23,505 bases of DNA from Deltaproteobacteria bacterium RIFCSPHIGHO2_02_FULL_40_28 (GCA_001798135.1 MGRJ01000017.1:1-23505); one strand, 5' to 3'; numbered from the stretch's first letter, positions 1 through 7,355 are shown. Numbers and translations are program-made. The notes: generated from the letters alone by a model not told the origin.

Positions 1-243
1 TTTTGTAGTTAATTTGTTATTTATTATTTTTTGCAGTCATTTTTTATTAATGAACCTTTATTAAAAGGTGGAATTTAGTTTTTTAATTATTTATTTAATG
101 ACAAAGGTGGTGAAAAGATAAAATTTGTTTTTAAAGTTGTGTCTTCAGGGCTTGTTAAAGTTATTTTGAGGGATTTTAGACGTGTTTATGCTTAGAGGAT
201 GAAGGGGGTAGTAGTAAAGGAGTACAACACTTTAAAATCTTTT

Positions 244-900
244 CTATCCCATTCCAGTTTTAATTGAATAATTGATGAAGGTATTATTTTTGATTTTAAT
301 TGTGGGGTTGATAAGTTGTTTTTTCCATGTTTTTTCTTCATGAGACATCATGGTTTCTACAAATCTTCTAAATTGAAGCATTCTCATTCTTTTTTTAACT
401 CCAAATAGTCCATAAGTTCTAAAAGGAGTAACCAAGGGATCTTCTTTTCCATAAGCATAGAAATGGTAACTGCTCCAACGGGTTTGAGATACTTTTTTAA
501 CCATTCTAGCTCTGATTTGATTTCGATAGATGTAACGCTGAACTGTTTGTTCATATTCATTTTTATCTATCACTGAGCAACGGAATCTATTTTGAAACAA
601 ATGACCTTTTCTTTGAGATAGTTTGTTGAATTCAAAGGCAAATCTCCAATTCATGTCATGCATAAATCGAGATAAATCTAAGGCTATGTCTGCCTCTAAG
701 GTTAAATGACAATGGTTACTCATCCATTGATACCCCGTTAATTTCACAGTTGGGTATTTTTTGAGGTAACGAAGAGTTATTTTTCTCCAAAGATTAAAGT
801 GACTTGTTTTTTTGAAATGGAATTCTCCATTATTGATTTGGAGTCGTGCATGAACAACACAGTTATCGAAGATATAATCTGATCTATTTTTTCTAGGCAT
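244..900 (-). CDS. REP-associated tyrosine transposase (RAYT, IS200-like Y1 transposase)
   Basis: A 218-residue protein with the hallmarks of the single-tyrosine HUH transposase family. The metal-binding HUH motif is seen as H-C-H at residues 63-65 in MSNHCHLTLEA, the usual place for the MPNHVHLLL-type motif. The segment RYIYRNQIRARMV (about 122-134) matches the YIxxNPxRAxxV helix that carries the catalytic tyrosine, Y123 or Y125 here. Known members cut and rejoin single-stranded DNA; the RAYT subgroup is usually a single-copy, chromosomal gene thought to move short palindromic REP-like repeats rather than itself. I see no IS200/IS605 partner tnpB and no clear element ends, which fits an orphan RAYT. 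About 70 residues follow the catalytic helix as a basic tail. It lies in AT-rich DNA with no neighbour in the same operon. Which repeat it acts on cannot be told from this window. Confidence 0.85.
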   Translation of the reverse strand: MPRKNRSDYIFDNCVVHARLQINNGEFHFKKTSHFNLWRKITLRYLKKYPTVKLTGYQWMSNHCHLTLEADIALDLSRFMHDMNWRFAFEFNKLSQRKGHLFQNRFRCSVIDKNEYEQTVQRYIYRNQIRARMVKKVSQTRWSSYHFYAYGKEDPLVTPFRTYGLFGVKKRMRMLQFRRFVETMMSHEEKTWKKQLINPTIKIKNNTFINYSIKTGMG

Positions 901-1049
901 CCACCAATTGTTAAAGCAAGGAAGATGCCAAGATGAGAATTTATAGAATCCATTATATTACATCAACTTACAGACAAATTTATTTTTCAATAATCTATAC
1001 ACAGTTCGATTTTAAAACGCTTGAGTGTAAAAAAAAGAAAAAAAAGTAG

Positions 1050-1077
1050 AAAAAAAGTAAGTGAAAAAAAGTAAGTG
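1050..1077. repeat. Perfect tandem duplication of a 14-bp unit
   Basis: The unit aaaaaaagtaagtg occurs twice back to back (1050-1063 and 1064-1077), with a degraded third copy just before it (1038-1050). It sits between the 3' end of rlmE and the 5' end of the transposase gene. It may be simple slippage in an A-rich spacer or part of a repeat family; no function is visible. Confidence 0.7.
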
Positions 1078-1120
1078 GCACCAAAAAGTGTATGTGGATT
1101 TAGTTCAGTGGTGCGGTTAT

Positions 1121-1717
1121 TTATGTGCAATGAATCCCTGCCACATAAATTTCGTTTGAAGTTTTACGTGTGGAATCTAAAATAATTTCCTCCACACGCT
1201 TAAAATGTAATTTTAGTTTTTTCTTAAAAAGAGCAAATTCTGGGCCAGGAAAAATTTTAATAATGAGACTACCACCAGGTTTTAAAATTTTTTGAGAAAA
1301 ACTAAAAGCAACTTCAGCTAAATTCATGGAGGAAGCTAAATCAGAAAATTTAATTCCTGTTAAATGAGGAGCTAAGTCTGAAATAACCCAATCGGCCTTG
1401 CCACCCAAAGCCTCTAAAATTTTTTGCTGATGCATTTCTTCTAAAAAATCTCCCTGAATGGTGGTTACAAAATTGGGTAAGGGGAGAGTAATCTTTTCCA
1501 AATCAATTCCTACAATACGAGCTGATTTATTTTTAAGAACCCCGCAAGCTATCTGAAGCCAACCCCCTGGAGCACAGCCTAACTCTACAAGCTTTATGCC
1601 TGGTTTAAAAATTCCAAAACGCTTGTCGAGTTCCTTAATTTTGTAGGCAGAACGTGCCACATACCCCTCGTCCTTGGCTTTTTGGTAATAGCGGTCTTTG
1701 CGGTTGTACATGGACAT
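1121..1717 (-). CDS. rlmE: 23S rRNA (uridine-2552-2'-O)-methyltransferase RlmE (FtsJ/RrmJ)
   Basis: A 198-residue Rossmann-fold SAM-dependent methyltransferase that, in the family, methylates the 2'-OH of U2552 in the A-loop of 23S rRNA during late large-subunit assembly. The K-D-K-E catalytic tetrad is complete: K26 in RSAYKIKELDKRF, D114 in SDLAPHLTG, K154 in LIIKIFPG and E189 in NEIYVAG. The SAM-binding loop ELGCAPGGW is at 45-53. Length is normal for the family. The start at 1717 gives MSMYNRKDRYY; a second ATG two codons later (1711) is equally possible, and neither has a good Shine-Dalgarno site, possibly because the leader is structured (see the inverted repeat at 1728-1776). It is transcribed alone, away from the plus-strand operon. 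Confidence 0.96.
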   Translation of the reverse strand: MSMYNRKDRYYQKAKDEGYVARSAYKIKELDKRFGIFKPGIKLVELGCAPGGWLQIACGVLKNKSARIVGIDLEKITLPLPNFVTTIQGDFLEEMHQQKILEALGGKADWVISDLAPHLTGIKFSDLASSMNLAEVAFSFSQKILKPGGSLIIKIFPGPEFALFKKKLKLHFKRVEEIILDSTRKTSNEIYVAGIHCT

Positions 1718-1727
1718 AATGATACAG

Positions 1728-1776
1728 AAAGCTCGGGGGGACGTTCCTGGAGGTTTTTAAGGACTGTCCGAGCTTT
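1728..1776 (-). promoter_or_regulatory. Inverted repeat in the rlmE leader
   Basis: aaagctcgg (1728-1736) and ccgagcttt (1768-1776) form a perfect 9-bp stem around a 31-base centre, 11 bases upstream of the rlmE start. On the rlmE strand a -10-like box tatatt (1790-1785) lies just upstream, so an mRNA starting near 1778 would begin with this stem. The plus-strand reading has a T-rich tail, but no gene feeds it from that side, so I favour a leader structure over a terminator. No Rfam-type element is recognised. Confidence 0.4.
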
Positions 1777-1829
1777 TGTTTTTCAATATAACGCTTTTAT
1801 CCTAATTTTCCTTAAAATTTTGAGGGATG

Positions 1830-1880
1830 AAAGTCTCAAAAGGAGACTTTAGTCTCCATTTCAAACTCCTTTTTCAAGGA
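1830..1880. other. Cluster of small overlapping hairpins
   Basis: Three dyads lie close together in the spacer between divergent rlmE and the plus-strand genes: aaagtctc/gagacttt (1830-1837 with 1843-1850, 8 bp, 5-base loop); ggagac/gtctcc (1842-1847 with 1852-1857, 4-base loop); and tcctt/aagga (1867-1871 with 1876-1880). The first two share bases 1843-1847, so they cannot form together. They could be an attenuator-like switch, operator sites, or chance; there is no T-run to make a terminator. Confidence 0.35.
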
Positions 1881-1990
1881 ATAGACTCCTCATAATTTAA
1901 AAACATTAATAATTTCATATAGATATAAATATATATTTTAAGCCCAAGTGGCAATGGAATTGCATTGTTAAGGGTTAGAGGTGGAACATT

Positions 1991-2416
1991 ATGGCTAATA
2001 GATCTTCAATTACAGGAACATTAACAGATGCCGCAAGCTGCTTAACTGAGGAAGCCACAGAGGCCCTAGGGGAAGCTGTTGTTGATGGTTTAAGAGAACG
2101 GGTAGATGCCCTTAAAACCATGGCTGATGGGGCTGAAGGAGAGTTTTTAGAATATATAGAAGAAAATACCTCTGAGTTTCGTGAAATGATGAGGCAAATT
2201 CATGATGCGCCTTATAATCGCTTTACCATTTTTCATGATAGTTTTGATGGTTTTATTAACGATTTAGAGGAAGACATCGAATGTGTGCTTGATCCCAACT
2301 GTCCCGAACAACATAATGGTTTTATTAAACTCGCTGCCGATTTAGCTGATCTTTTTGGATGGGATTTATCTGAAGAAGATTATGATCAAATGAGTGGAAA
2401 CAATACCTGCCACTAA
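1991..2416 (+). CDS. Small acidic protein of unknown function
   Basis: A 141-residue protein I do not recognise. It starts with a good ribosome binding site (agaggtgg, 6 bases before the ATG), which supports it being translated. It is strongly acidic and mostly predicted helical to the eye (residues 18-75 are rich in E, A, L), with no signal peptide, lipobox or membrane segment, so probably cytoplasmic or exported by a dedicated route. Cysteines occur near residue 18, as a spaced pair in ECVLDPNC, and in the last residues NTCH; nothing resembles a standard metal knuckle. It is followed after 74 bases by another small unknown gene, which has its own promoter-like sequence. An AT-rich stretch (about 1910-1940) upstream could hold its promoter. 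Confidence 0.65.
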   Translation: MANRSSITGTLTDAASCLTEEATEALGEAVVDGLRERVDALKTMADGAEGEFLEYIEENTSEFREMMRQIHDAPYNRFTIFHDSFDGFINDLEEDIECVLDPNCPEQHNGFIKLAADLADLFGWDLSEEDYDQMSGNNTCH

Positions 2417-2437
2417 GTTTGCCTTCCTATATAGTGA

Positions 2438-2466
2438 TTGCCGAAACCCTTCATAAGTGATATAAA
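2438..2466 (+). promoter_or_regulatory. Sigma-70-type promoter candidate
   Basis: TTGCCG (2438-2443) and TATAAA (2461-2466) are separated by exactly 17 bases and lie 25 bases before the start at 2491. The boxes match the consensus at 4/6 and 5/6. It would drive the small unknown gene at 2491 and, by read-through, rlmB, ffh and the ribosomal operon. Confidence 0.5.
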
Positions 2467-2490
2467 TACTTAAAAGGATTAGGAATTTAA

Positions 2491-2913
2491 ATGGCAATCA
2501 AACCCACATCAGGAACAGGTGCCCCAGGGAGTATTCCCATTTCTAATGCTGATAGTGCAGTTAAACAGGCAAGTAATACAGTGCCAGGTCCACAAGTTGT
2601 TAATCCCGAAGCTGTTGCCAAGGCAGTTAAAGAATATCACCAACTCAAAAACAAGCTTAAAAAGCCCTTTCTTTCAGGGGCCGCTAGTTTATTTACTGAC
2701 AATATTGTTTTTCCAACAGACATGCTTGATACGGCAAATCCTGCTAATGATCCCAAGTATCTCCATTTGCTTGGTGCTGTTATTGGATTAAAACAACTCG
2801 AATATGTGTTTTTAACCCCTGAGCAGTTAGCTGAAAACGATGAAGAAGAAGGTGGTGGTGGTGAAGGAAACCAAGGTGGTTCTAACAATTCCTCAGACGA
2901 AGCTAATCCATAA
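2491..2913 (+). CDS. Unknown protein with Gly/Asn/Glu-rich tail
   Basis: A 140-residue protein I do not recognise. The first 35 residues are low in charge and rich in S, T, P, G and A (disordered-looking). Residues 36-60 form a likely helix (AVAKAVKEYHQLKNKLKKPF), a compact middle segment follows (to about 111), and the last 30 residues are low complexity (EEEGGGGEGNQGG and beyond). There is no signal peptide or membrane segment. aaaggattagga precedes the ATG as a ribosome binding site. Its stop codon is only 6 bases before the rlmB ATG, so it is the probable first gene of the rlmB-ffh transcript. A role in translation could be guessed from position alone, but nothing in the sequence shows it. 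Confidence 0.6.
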   Translation: MAIKPTSGTGAPGSIPISNADSAVKQASNTVPGPQVVNPEAVAKAVKEYHQLKNKLKKPFLSGAASLFTDNIVFPTDMLDTANPANDPKYLHLLGAVIGLKQLEYVFLTPEQLAENDEEEGGGGEGNQGGSNNSSDEANP

Positions 2914-2919
2914 GTGCCT

Positions 2920-3654
2920 ATGAGCGAAATTCTTTTTGGCACTAATCCAGTTACAGAAGTTATTAATGCTAATCGGCGCCAGATTTTCGAGGTTTATTTT
3001 CAAGCTGACAAAGGACAAACTAGTAACGCAGAACTTTACCAAAGGTGCCAGGTACAAAAGGTGGCTTGTCACTTGGTTGATAAATCTAAGCTTGATGCCC
3101 TTTCAAAAGAAGGCCGCCATCAAGGTGTGGTAGCAAAAGTTTCACAATATCCCTATTTGTCCGAACCAGACCTAAAAAATTTTCCTCCAAAGGCCACCCT
3201 TATTGCTTGTGATTCCATTTCCGATCCGCAAAACTTAGGTGCCATTTGCCGCAGTGCTTTTGTTTTTGGAGTTGATGCCCTGATTTTTCCCAAAGATCGT
3301 TCAGCAGAAATTAATGCAACGGTAGCTAAAGCCTCGGCAGGAGCTATCGAACATTTAAAAATTGCACGCATTACTAATTTGGCACGAACTCTCGAAAATT
3401 TAAAGGAAGATGGTTTTTGGGTTTATGCAGCAGAAGCTCAAAGCGAAAATAATTTAAATAGTTTTGATTTTGCAGATCGTACTGTTGTTGTTTTAGGCAG
3501 TGAAGGGGAAGGAATAAGACCCCTGGTTCGTAAAATGTGTGATGAATCTTTTTGTATTCCACAAACTGGTCATTTTAATTCACTGAATGTAGCCCAGGCC
3601 GCTACAGTTATTTTTTATCAAATTTCATGTTCGAAAATCTTTCCAAAAAATTAA
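2920..3654 (+). CDS. rlmB: TrmH/SpoU-family 23S rRNA (guanosine-2251-2'-O)-methyltransferase, RlmB type
   Basis: A SPOUT-class 2'-O-methyltransferase. RlmB methylates G2251 in the peptidyl-transferase P-loop of 23S rRNA. The N-terminal part (FGTNPVTEVINANRRQIFEVY) is the substrate-binding domain usual for RlmB. The three SpoU motifs are present: DSISDPQNLGAICRSAFVFG (about 98-117), VLGSEGEGI (about 191-199) and SLNVAQAATVIFY (about 221-233), the last two forming the trefoil knot that binds SAM. I chose ATG at 2920 because the upstream GTG at 2914 gives only two extra residues; neither has a clear ribosome binding site, so translation is probably coupled to the gene before it. The 3' end overlaps ffh by 28 bp. 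RlmB rather than another TrmH paralogue is inferred from the N-terminal domain. Confidence 0.88.
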   Translation: MSEILFGTNPVTEVINANRRQIFEVYFQADKGQTSNAELYQRCQVQKVACHLVDKSKLDALSKEGRHQGVVAKVSQYPYLSEPDLKNFPPKATLIACDSISDPQNLGAICRSAFVFGVDALIFPKDRSAEINATVAKASAGAIEHLKIARITNLARTLENLKEDGFWVYAAEAQSENNLNSFDFADRTVVVLGSEGEGIRPLVRKMCDESFCIPQTGHFNSLNVAQAATVIFYQISCSKIFPKN

Positions 3655-4946
3655 GTGTTGTTTTCAATCAACTCAAAGGATCGGGAAAACTTACCGAAAA
3701 AAATATCACCGAAGCTTTGCGTGAAGTACGCCTTGCTTTTCTAGAAGCTGATATTCATGTGGTTGTAGTTAAACAATTCTTGGAGAGAGTAAAAGCAAAA
3801 GCCTTGGGCAGAGAGGTGTTGGCAAGCCTTAATCCAGGAGAACAATTTTTAAAAATAGTTCAGGAAGAATTAATCAATATTCTTCAAGGAACAGCTACAA
3901 CCTTTGATTTAAAAGGGCCAGCACCCCATGTGATTTTTTTAGTAGGGTTACAGGGAAGTGGAAAAACAACCACTGCAGCTAAATTAGCCAGGTTTTTAAA
4001 AAAAAAGGGGAGACATCCCTACCTTGTGCCAGCAGATGTGTATCGTCCTGCAGCTATTAATCAGCTTCAAATTTTAGCAAAACAAGAAAACATTCCCTGT
4101 TTTGAAACCAAACCCAATTCAAATCCCATTTCTTTATTAGATGAGGCAATGCATGCAGCCACTCAAAATTTAGCTGATGTGCTTTTAATAGATACAGCTG
4201 GTCGTTTGCAAACAGATCAAACTCTCATGGATGAATTAGTTCAGATGAAAAAAAAGTTTGTAGAACCCATGATGCTTTTTGTGGGAGATGCCCTTACAGG
4301 GCAACAAGCTCTTAATGTAGCTAAAACTTTTCATCAAAGTTTGGGTCTTGCCGGATTTATTTTTACTAAACTGGATGGAGATGCCAAGGGAGGTGCTCTT
4401 TTTTCAGTGCATCATACTTTGGGCTTGCCTCTTTTCTTTGTGGGGATGGGAGAAAAGATGGATGCCCTGGAACCCTTTTATCCCGATCGCCTGGTTTCAC
4501 GGCTGCTAGATCGCGGAGATATTGTAAGCCTATTAGAAAAAGCCTCAGAGGTTATTGATCAAGACGAAGTTCAGAAATTAGAGAAAAATTTTCGTAAAAA
4601 TCACTTCACCATTGAAGATATGCGAACCCAACTAAAACAAGCGGGGAAGCTTGGTGGTTTGGGAAATATTTTAAATTTCATGCCTGGAATGGGAAAATTA
4701 AAAGGAAAAATTAATTTAGAAGAAGCCCAAAAAGGGCTTCAAAAGAAAGAAGCCATTATTAACTCGATGACCTTGAAAGAGCGCTATCATCATGAAATTA
4801 TTGATGGAAATAGAAGAAGGCGTATTGCTTTAGGGAGTGGAACCCAAGTTGCTGATGTAAATCGTTTTCTAAAAGAGTTTTTAGAGCTAAAAAAAGTGTT
4901 TAAAAATTTTTCAAAGCAGAATATGAAAAGGTTTACTGGATTCTAG
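3627..4946 (+). CDS. ffh: Signal recognition particle GTPase Ffh (SRP54)
   Basis: The protein part of the signal recognition particle: it binds the 4.5S RNA and signal sequences of nascent membrane and secreted proteins and docks with FtsY. N domain: residues 1-90, with the family start MFENLSKKLS and the LREVRLAFLEADI motif. G domain: P-loop GLQGSGKTTTAAK (107-119), DTAGRLQTD (189-197) and TKLDGDAKGG (247-256). M domain: from about 315, with the methionine-rich GGLGNILNFMPGMGKLKG and the RNA-binding GSGTQVADVNRFLKEF. At 439 residues it is at the short end for the family, with a compact C terminus. The start is fixed by homology although no Shine-Dalgarno site is seen; it lies inside rlmB, so coupling is likely. 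rpsP follows after 10 bases. Confidence 0.97.
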   Translation: MFENLSKKLSVVFNQLKGSGKLTEKNITEALREVRLAFLEADIHVVVVKQFLERVKAKALGREVLASLNPGEQFLKIVQEELINILQGTATTFDLKGPAPHVIFLVGLQGSGKTTTAAKLARFLKKKGRHPYLVPADVYRPAAINQLQILAKQENIPCFETKPNSNPISLLDEAMHAATQNLADVLLIDTAGRLQTDQTLMDELVQMKKKFVEPMMLFVGDALTGQQALNVAKTFHQSLGLAGFIFTKLDGDAKGGALFSVHHTLGLPLFFVGMGEKMDALEPFYPDRLVSRLLDRGDIVSLLEKASEVIDQDEVQKLEKNFRKNHFTIEDMRTQLKQAGKLGGLGNILNFMPGMGKLKGKINLEEAQKGLQKKEAIINSMTLKERYHHEIIDGNRRRRIALGSGTQVADVNRFLKEFLELKKVFKNFSKQNMKRFTGF

Positions 4947-4956
4947 GAGGACTAAA

Positions 4957-5199
4957 ATGGCAGTTGTGATTCGTCTTACCCGTTATGGGAAAAAAAAGCA
5001 TCCTTTCTATCGCATTGTAGCGGCAGATAAGGAGTTTCCGCGCGATGGTCGTTACTTGGAGGTTTTAGGAACCTATGACCCCAAATCACCAAATCAAGTG
5101 GGAAATATTAAAAAAGAACGTTTTGACTATTGGGTAAAAACAGGGGCTAAGCCCAGCCCATTGGTTTCACAGATTGTTGAGAGAACCTTTAAATCTTAA
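4957..5199 (+). CDS. rpsP: 30S ribosomal protein S16
   Basis: An 80-residue protein with the S16 signature at its N terminus (VVIRLTRYGKKKHPFYRIVAAD) followed by RDGRYLEVLGTYDP and a DYWVKTGAKPSPLV segment. S16 is an early-assembling protein of the 30S body. A strong Shine-Dalgarno site (aggagga) lies 5 bases before the ATG. Position between ffh and a KH-domain gene, ahead of rimM and trmD, is the classic arrangement of this operon. Confidence 0.97.
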   Translation: MAVVIRLTRYGKKKHPFYRIVAADKEFPRDGRYLEVLGTYDPKSPNQVGNIKKERFDYWVKTGAKPSPLVSQIVERTFKS

Positions 5200-5259
5200 A
5201 GATTTTCTTTTGCTCTTTAACAAATAAATAAAACGATAGAAATTTTTATGGAGGTAACT

Positions 5260-5490
5260 ATGAAGGAACTTGTTGAAATGATTGCAAGAGCATTGGTTGA
5301 TAAACCAGAAGATGTTGAAGTAACCGAGATTGAAGGAGAACAAACCACGGTTATTGAACTTAAAGTTGCCAAGGAAGACTTGGGAAAAGTCATTGGTAAA
5401 CAAGGCAGAACAGCCAGAGCCATGCGAACCATTTTGGGCGCTGCTAGTACAAAAATTAGAAAGCGTTCCGTATTGGAAATTATCGAGTAG
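5260..5490 (+). CDS. khpA: KH-domain RNA-binding protein KhpA (YlqC family)
   Basis: A 76-residue single KH domain. The RNA-gripping GxxG loop is seen as GKQG in [18 protein letters not shown], after the typical KhpA start [21 protein letters not shown]. Family members bind RNA, often with KhpB, and affect cell envelope and division; the gene is classically found between rpsP and rimM, as here. The ATG at 5248 opens the same frame, but the Shine-Dalgarno core ggaggt (5250-5255) overlaps that ATG and is well placed for the ATG at 5260, which also matches the family start, so I use 5260. Confidence 0.92.
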   Translation: MKELVEMIARALVDKPEDVEVTEIEGEQTTVIELKVAKEDLGKVIGKQGRTARAMRTILGAASTKIRKRSVLEIIE

Positions 5491-5511
5491 AAGTTGGAAT
5501 CAATGAAAACC

Positions 5512-5544
5512 AAAACCCCTCTCGCAATGCGGGAGGGGTTTTTT
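5512..5544 (+). terminator. Intrinsic terminator between khpA and rimM
   Basis: cccctctcgc (5516-5525) pairs with gcgggagggg (5529-5538) in a 10-bp stem with one T-G wobble and a 3-base loop. An A-run precedes it and tttttt follows it (5539-5544). It is a textbook rho-independent terminator placed inside a normally continuous operon, 20 bases before rimM, so it probably lowers rather than stops expression of the downstream genes. Confidence 0.9.
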
Positions 5545-5563
5545 ATTTGGAAATAAAATTTTT

Positions 5564-6094
5564 ATGAATCGTGAAAAAAATTCAAATTGGTTAGCAATCG
5601 GTAAACTTTATCGCGAGCATGGGCTTAAAGGCGAAATGACGTTTAAACTTTTTTCTCCAGATGGGAATCCTCCAAAAAAAGGAGAAAAAATTTTAATACA
5701 ATGCGGTGAAAAAGAAATGCAGAGCCATGTAGAAAAAATTTCTCCTCATAAAGAAGGATTTTTAATTTTGTTAGAAAATATAAATTCCCCTAATGAAGCT
5801 AAAAATTTTCGTCAGGCCACTCTTTTAGTTTCTAAACAAAAAATAAAACCAAAAAAAGGAGAGGCCCTTCTTGTTGATCTCATTGGTTTTGAAGTTTGTG
5901 ATATGCTTGGAGCTTCTCTTGGTTTTTTAAAGGGTTTGGAAGGAAATACTGCAAAAGTTTTTTTAGTTGTTGAACATAAAGAAGGAAAAAGTTTTTTAGT
6001 TCCAGATCAAAGTTTATGGATTAAAAAAATTGATTCTACTCAAAAGCAAATTTGGCTTGAGCTTCCCGAAGGGTATTTGGAGACCTTTTTATGA
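5564..6094 (+). CDS. rimM: Ribosome maturation factor RimM
   Basis: A 176-residue 30S maturation factor that in the family binds S19 and helps form the 3' head domain of 16S rRNA. The N-terminal RimM barrel starts with WLAIGKLYREHGLKGEMTFKLF; the family's G(x)I..(x)HGLKGE motif is evident. The C-terminal PRC barrel begins near residue 101 (ALLVDLIGFEVCD) and ends in ELPEGYLETFL. The hinge is somewhat divergent. The ATG is 20 bases after the terminator loop's T-run and has only a weak ribosome binding site (gga). The stop overlaps the trmD start by 4 bp (ATGA). Confidence 0.93.
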   Translation: MNREKNSNWLAIGKLYREHGLKGEMTFKLFSPDGNPPKKGEKILIQCGEKEMQSHVEKISPHKEGFLILLENINSPNEAKNFRQATLLVSKQKIKPKKGEALLVDLIGFEVCDMLGASLGFLKGLEGNTAKVFLVVEHKEGKSFLVPDQSLWIKKIDSTQKQIWLELPEGYLETFL

Positions 6095-6786
6095 GGCAAA
6101 TTCATATTCTCACCTTGTTTCCTCATCTTTTCGATTATTTTAATCATAGTATTTTAGGGCGTGCTCAGAAAAAAGGTTTAGTTCAATTTTTTATTCATGA
6201 TCTGAGAAATTATTCTACAGATAAACATAAATCCGTGGACGATCAACCCTATGGTGGTGGAGCAGGGATGGTACTTAAGGTAGATGTGCTTGTTTCTGCT
6301 GTAAGGGATTTAAAAGAAAAATTTAAAATTGAACATGTGGTTCTTATGTCGCCACGGGGAAAAACTTTTTCTCACAGCATTGCCCAAAATTTATCAAATC
6401 TTAACTCATGGCTTATTATTTGTGGACGCTATGAAGGACTTGATGAAAGAGCTATTCAAATGGTGGTTGATCAAGAAATTTCTTTAGGTGATTATGTGAT
6501 TACAGGTGGAGAACTAGCCTCTCAGGTGGTGGCTGATGCCGCTTTAAGGCTTATCCCAGGTGTTGTGGGAAATTCAGAAAGTCCACAATTTGATAGTTTT
6601 GCAAATGGTTTATTGGAATATCCTCATTACACAAGGCCTGCTGAATTTGAGGGAAAAAAAGTACCGGAAATTTTATTAAACGGAAACCATGAAGAAATTA
6701 AAAAATGGCGCGACAGTGAATCTTTGAAGTTAACCTTGAAGAATCGCCCCGATTTAGTTGAAAAGTTTTTGAAAAAACAAAAATGA
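6091..6786 (+). CDS. trmD: tRNA (guanine-37-N1)-methyltransferase TrmD
   Basis: A SPOUT methyltransferase that puts the N1-methyl group on G37 next to the anticodon of tRNAs reading CNN codons, preventing +1 frameshifts. Family motifs: YGGGAGM (54-60), GRYEGLDER (112-120), the knot loop SLGDYVITGGELA (131-143), LRLIPGVVGNSES (152-164), and the catalytic aspartate D168 in QFDSF, followed by LEYPHYTRP. At 231 residues it is complete and of normal length. ATGA overlaps on both sides tie it to rimM and the next gene. Confidence 0.97.
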   Translation: MRQIHILTLFPHLFDYFNHSILGRAQKKGLVQFFIHDLRNYSTDKHKSVDDQPYGGGAGMVLKVDVLVSAVRDLKEKFKIEHVVLMSPRGKTFSHSIAQNLSNLNSWLIICGRYEGLDERAIQMVVDQEISLGDYVITGGELASQVVADAALRLIPGVVGNSESPQFDSFANGLLEYPHYTRPAEFEGKKVPEILLNGNHEEIKKWRDSESLKLTLKNRPDLVEKFLKKQK

Positions 6787-7355
6787 AAACTCCATCTCCT
6801 TCTCTTTTATCTTTGGCTTTGGTGCATTATCCTGTGGTGAATAAACATGGGGAGGTTGTTACTACCTCCATCACTAATTTTGATCTTCATGATTTAGCAA
6901 GAACTTCTAAAACCTATGGAGTTTCTTATTACATCATTACTCCAAACCCAGCTCAACAAAACATGGCTCGTTATATTCACAACTATTGGCAAGAAGGGAT
7001 AGGAGCTTCTTTTAATCCTGATCGAAGTGAGGCTTTTGATGCCATGGAAGTGTCTGAAAGTATTGCAGATACGTGTTTGACAATCGAAAAACTCCATGGT
7101 AAACCACCCACACTTATTGCAACCAGCGCTAGAAGTATTAAAAACAATATTAGTTTCAATAAGTTAAGGGAAGACTTGACTCAGAATGACAGGCCTTTTT
7201 TACTTTTGTTTGGAACAGGTTGGGGTTTGGCACCAGAGGTTTTAGAGAAGGTTGATTTTATCCTGGAACCCATTTGTGGTGTTGGGAGTTACAATCATTT
7301 ACCAGTTCGCTCTGCTGTTGCTATTATTTTGGATCGACTGTTAGGAAAATTTTAG
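6783..7355 (+). CDS. SPOUT-class RNA methyltransferase, PF09936 type, next to trmD
   Basis: A 190-residue protein of the family (formerly DUF2168, Methyltrn_RNA_4) represented by Thermotoga TM1570. It begins with LALVHYPVVNKHGEVVTTSITNFDLHDLARTSKTYGV (residues 11-47), the family's most conserved stretch, and has the knot-like segment LLFGTGWGLAPEVLEKVDFILEPI followed by VGSYNHLPVRSAVAIILDRLLG, as in other SPOUT folds. The RNA target is not known to me. It overlaps trmD by 4 bp, so it is made together with TrmD, and the pairing is typical of deltaproteobacteria and some thermophiles. A tRNA or rRNA target is inferred from context. Confidence 0.88.
   Translation: MKTPSPSLLSLALVHYPVVNKHGEVVTTSITNFDLHDLARTSKTYGVSYYIITPNPAQQNMARYIHNYWQEGIGASFNPDRSEAFDAMEVSESIADTCLTIEKLHGKPPTLIATSARSIKNNISFNKLREDLTQNDRPFLLLFGTGWGLAPEVLEKVDFILEPICGVGSYNHLPVRSAVAIILDRLLGKF

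Noticed and set aside
1-243. Possible gene fragment at the left edge
   Set aside because: All six frames are broken by stops within short distances; the stretch is AT-rich and I see no motif in it.
1038-1090. Possible CRISPR-like or REP array near the transposase
   Set aside because: Only two copies of a 14-bp A-rich unit without spacers or palindromes; simple tandem duplication is enough.
5248-5259. Earlier ATG for khpA
   Set aside because: The Shine-Dalgarno core overlaps this ATG and is spaced for the one at 5260, which also matches the family's start.
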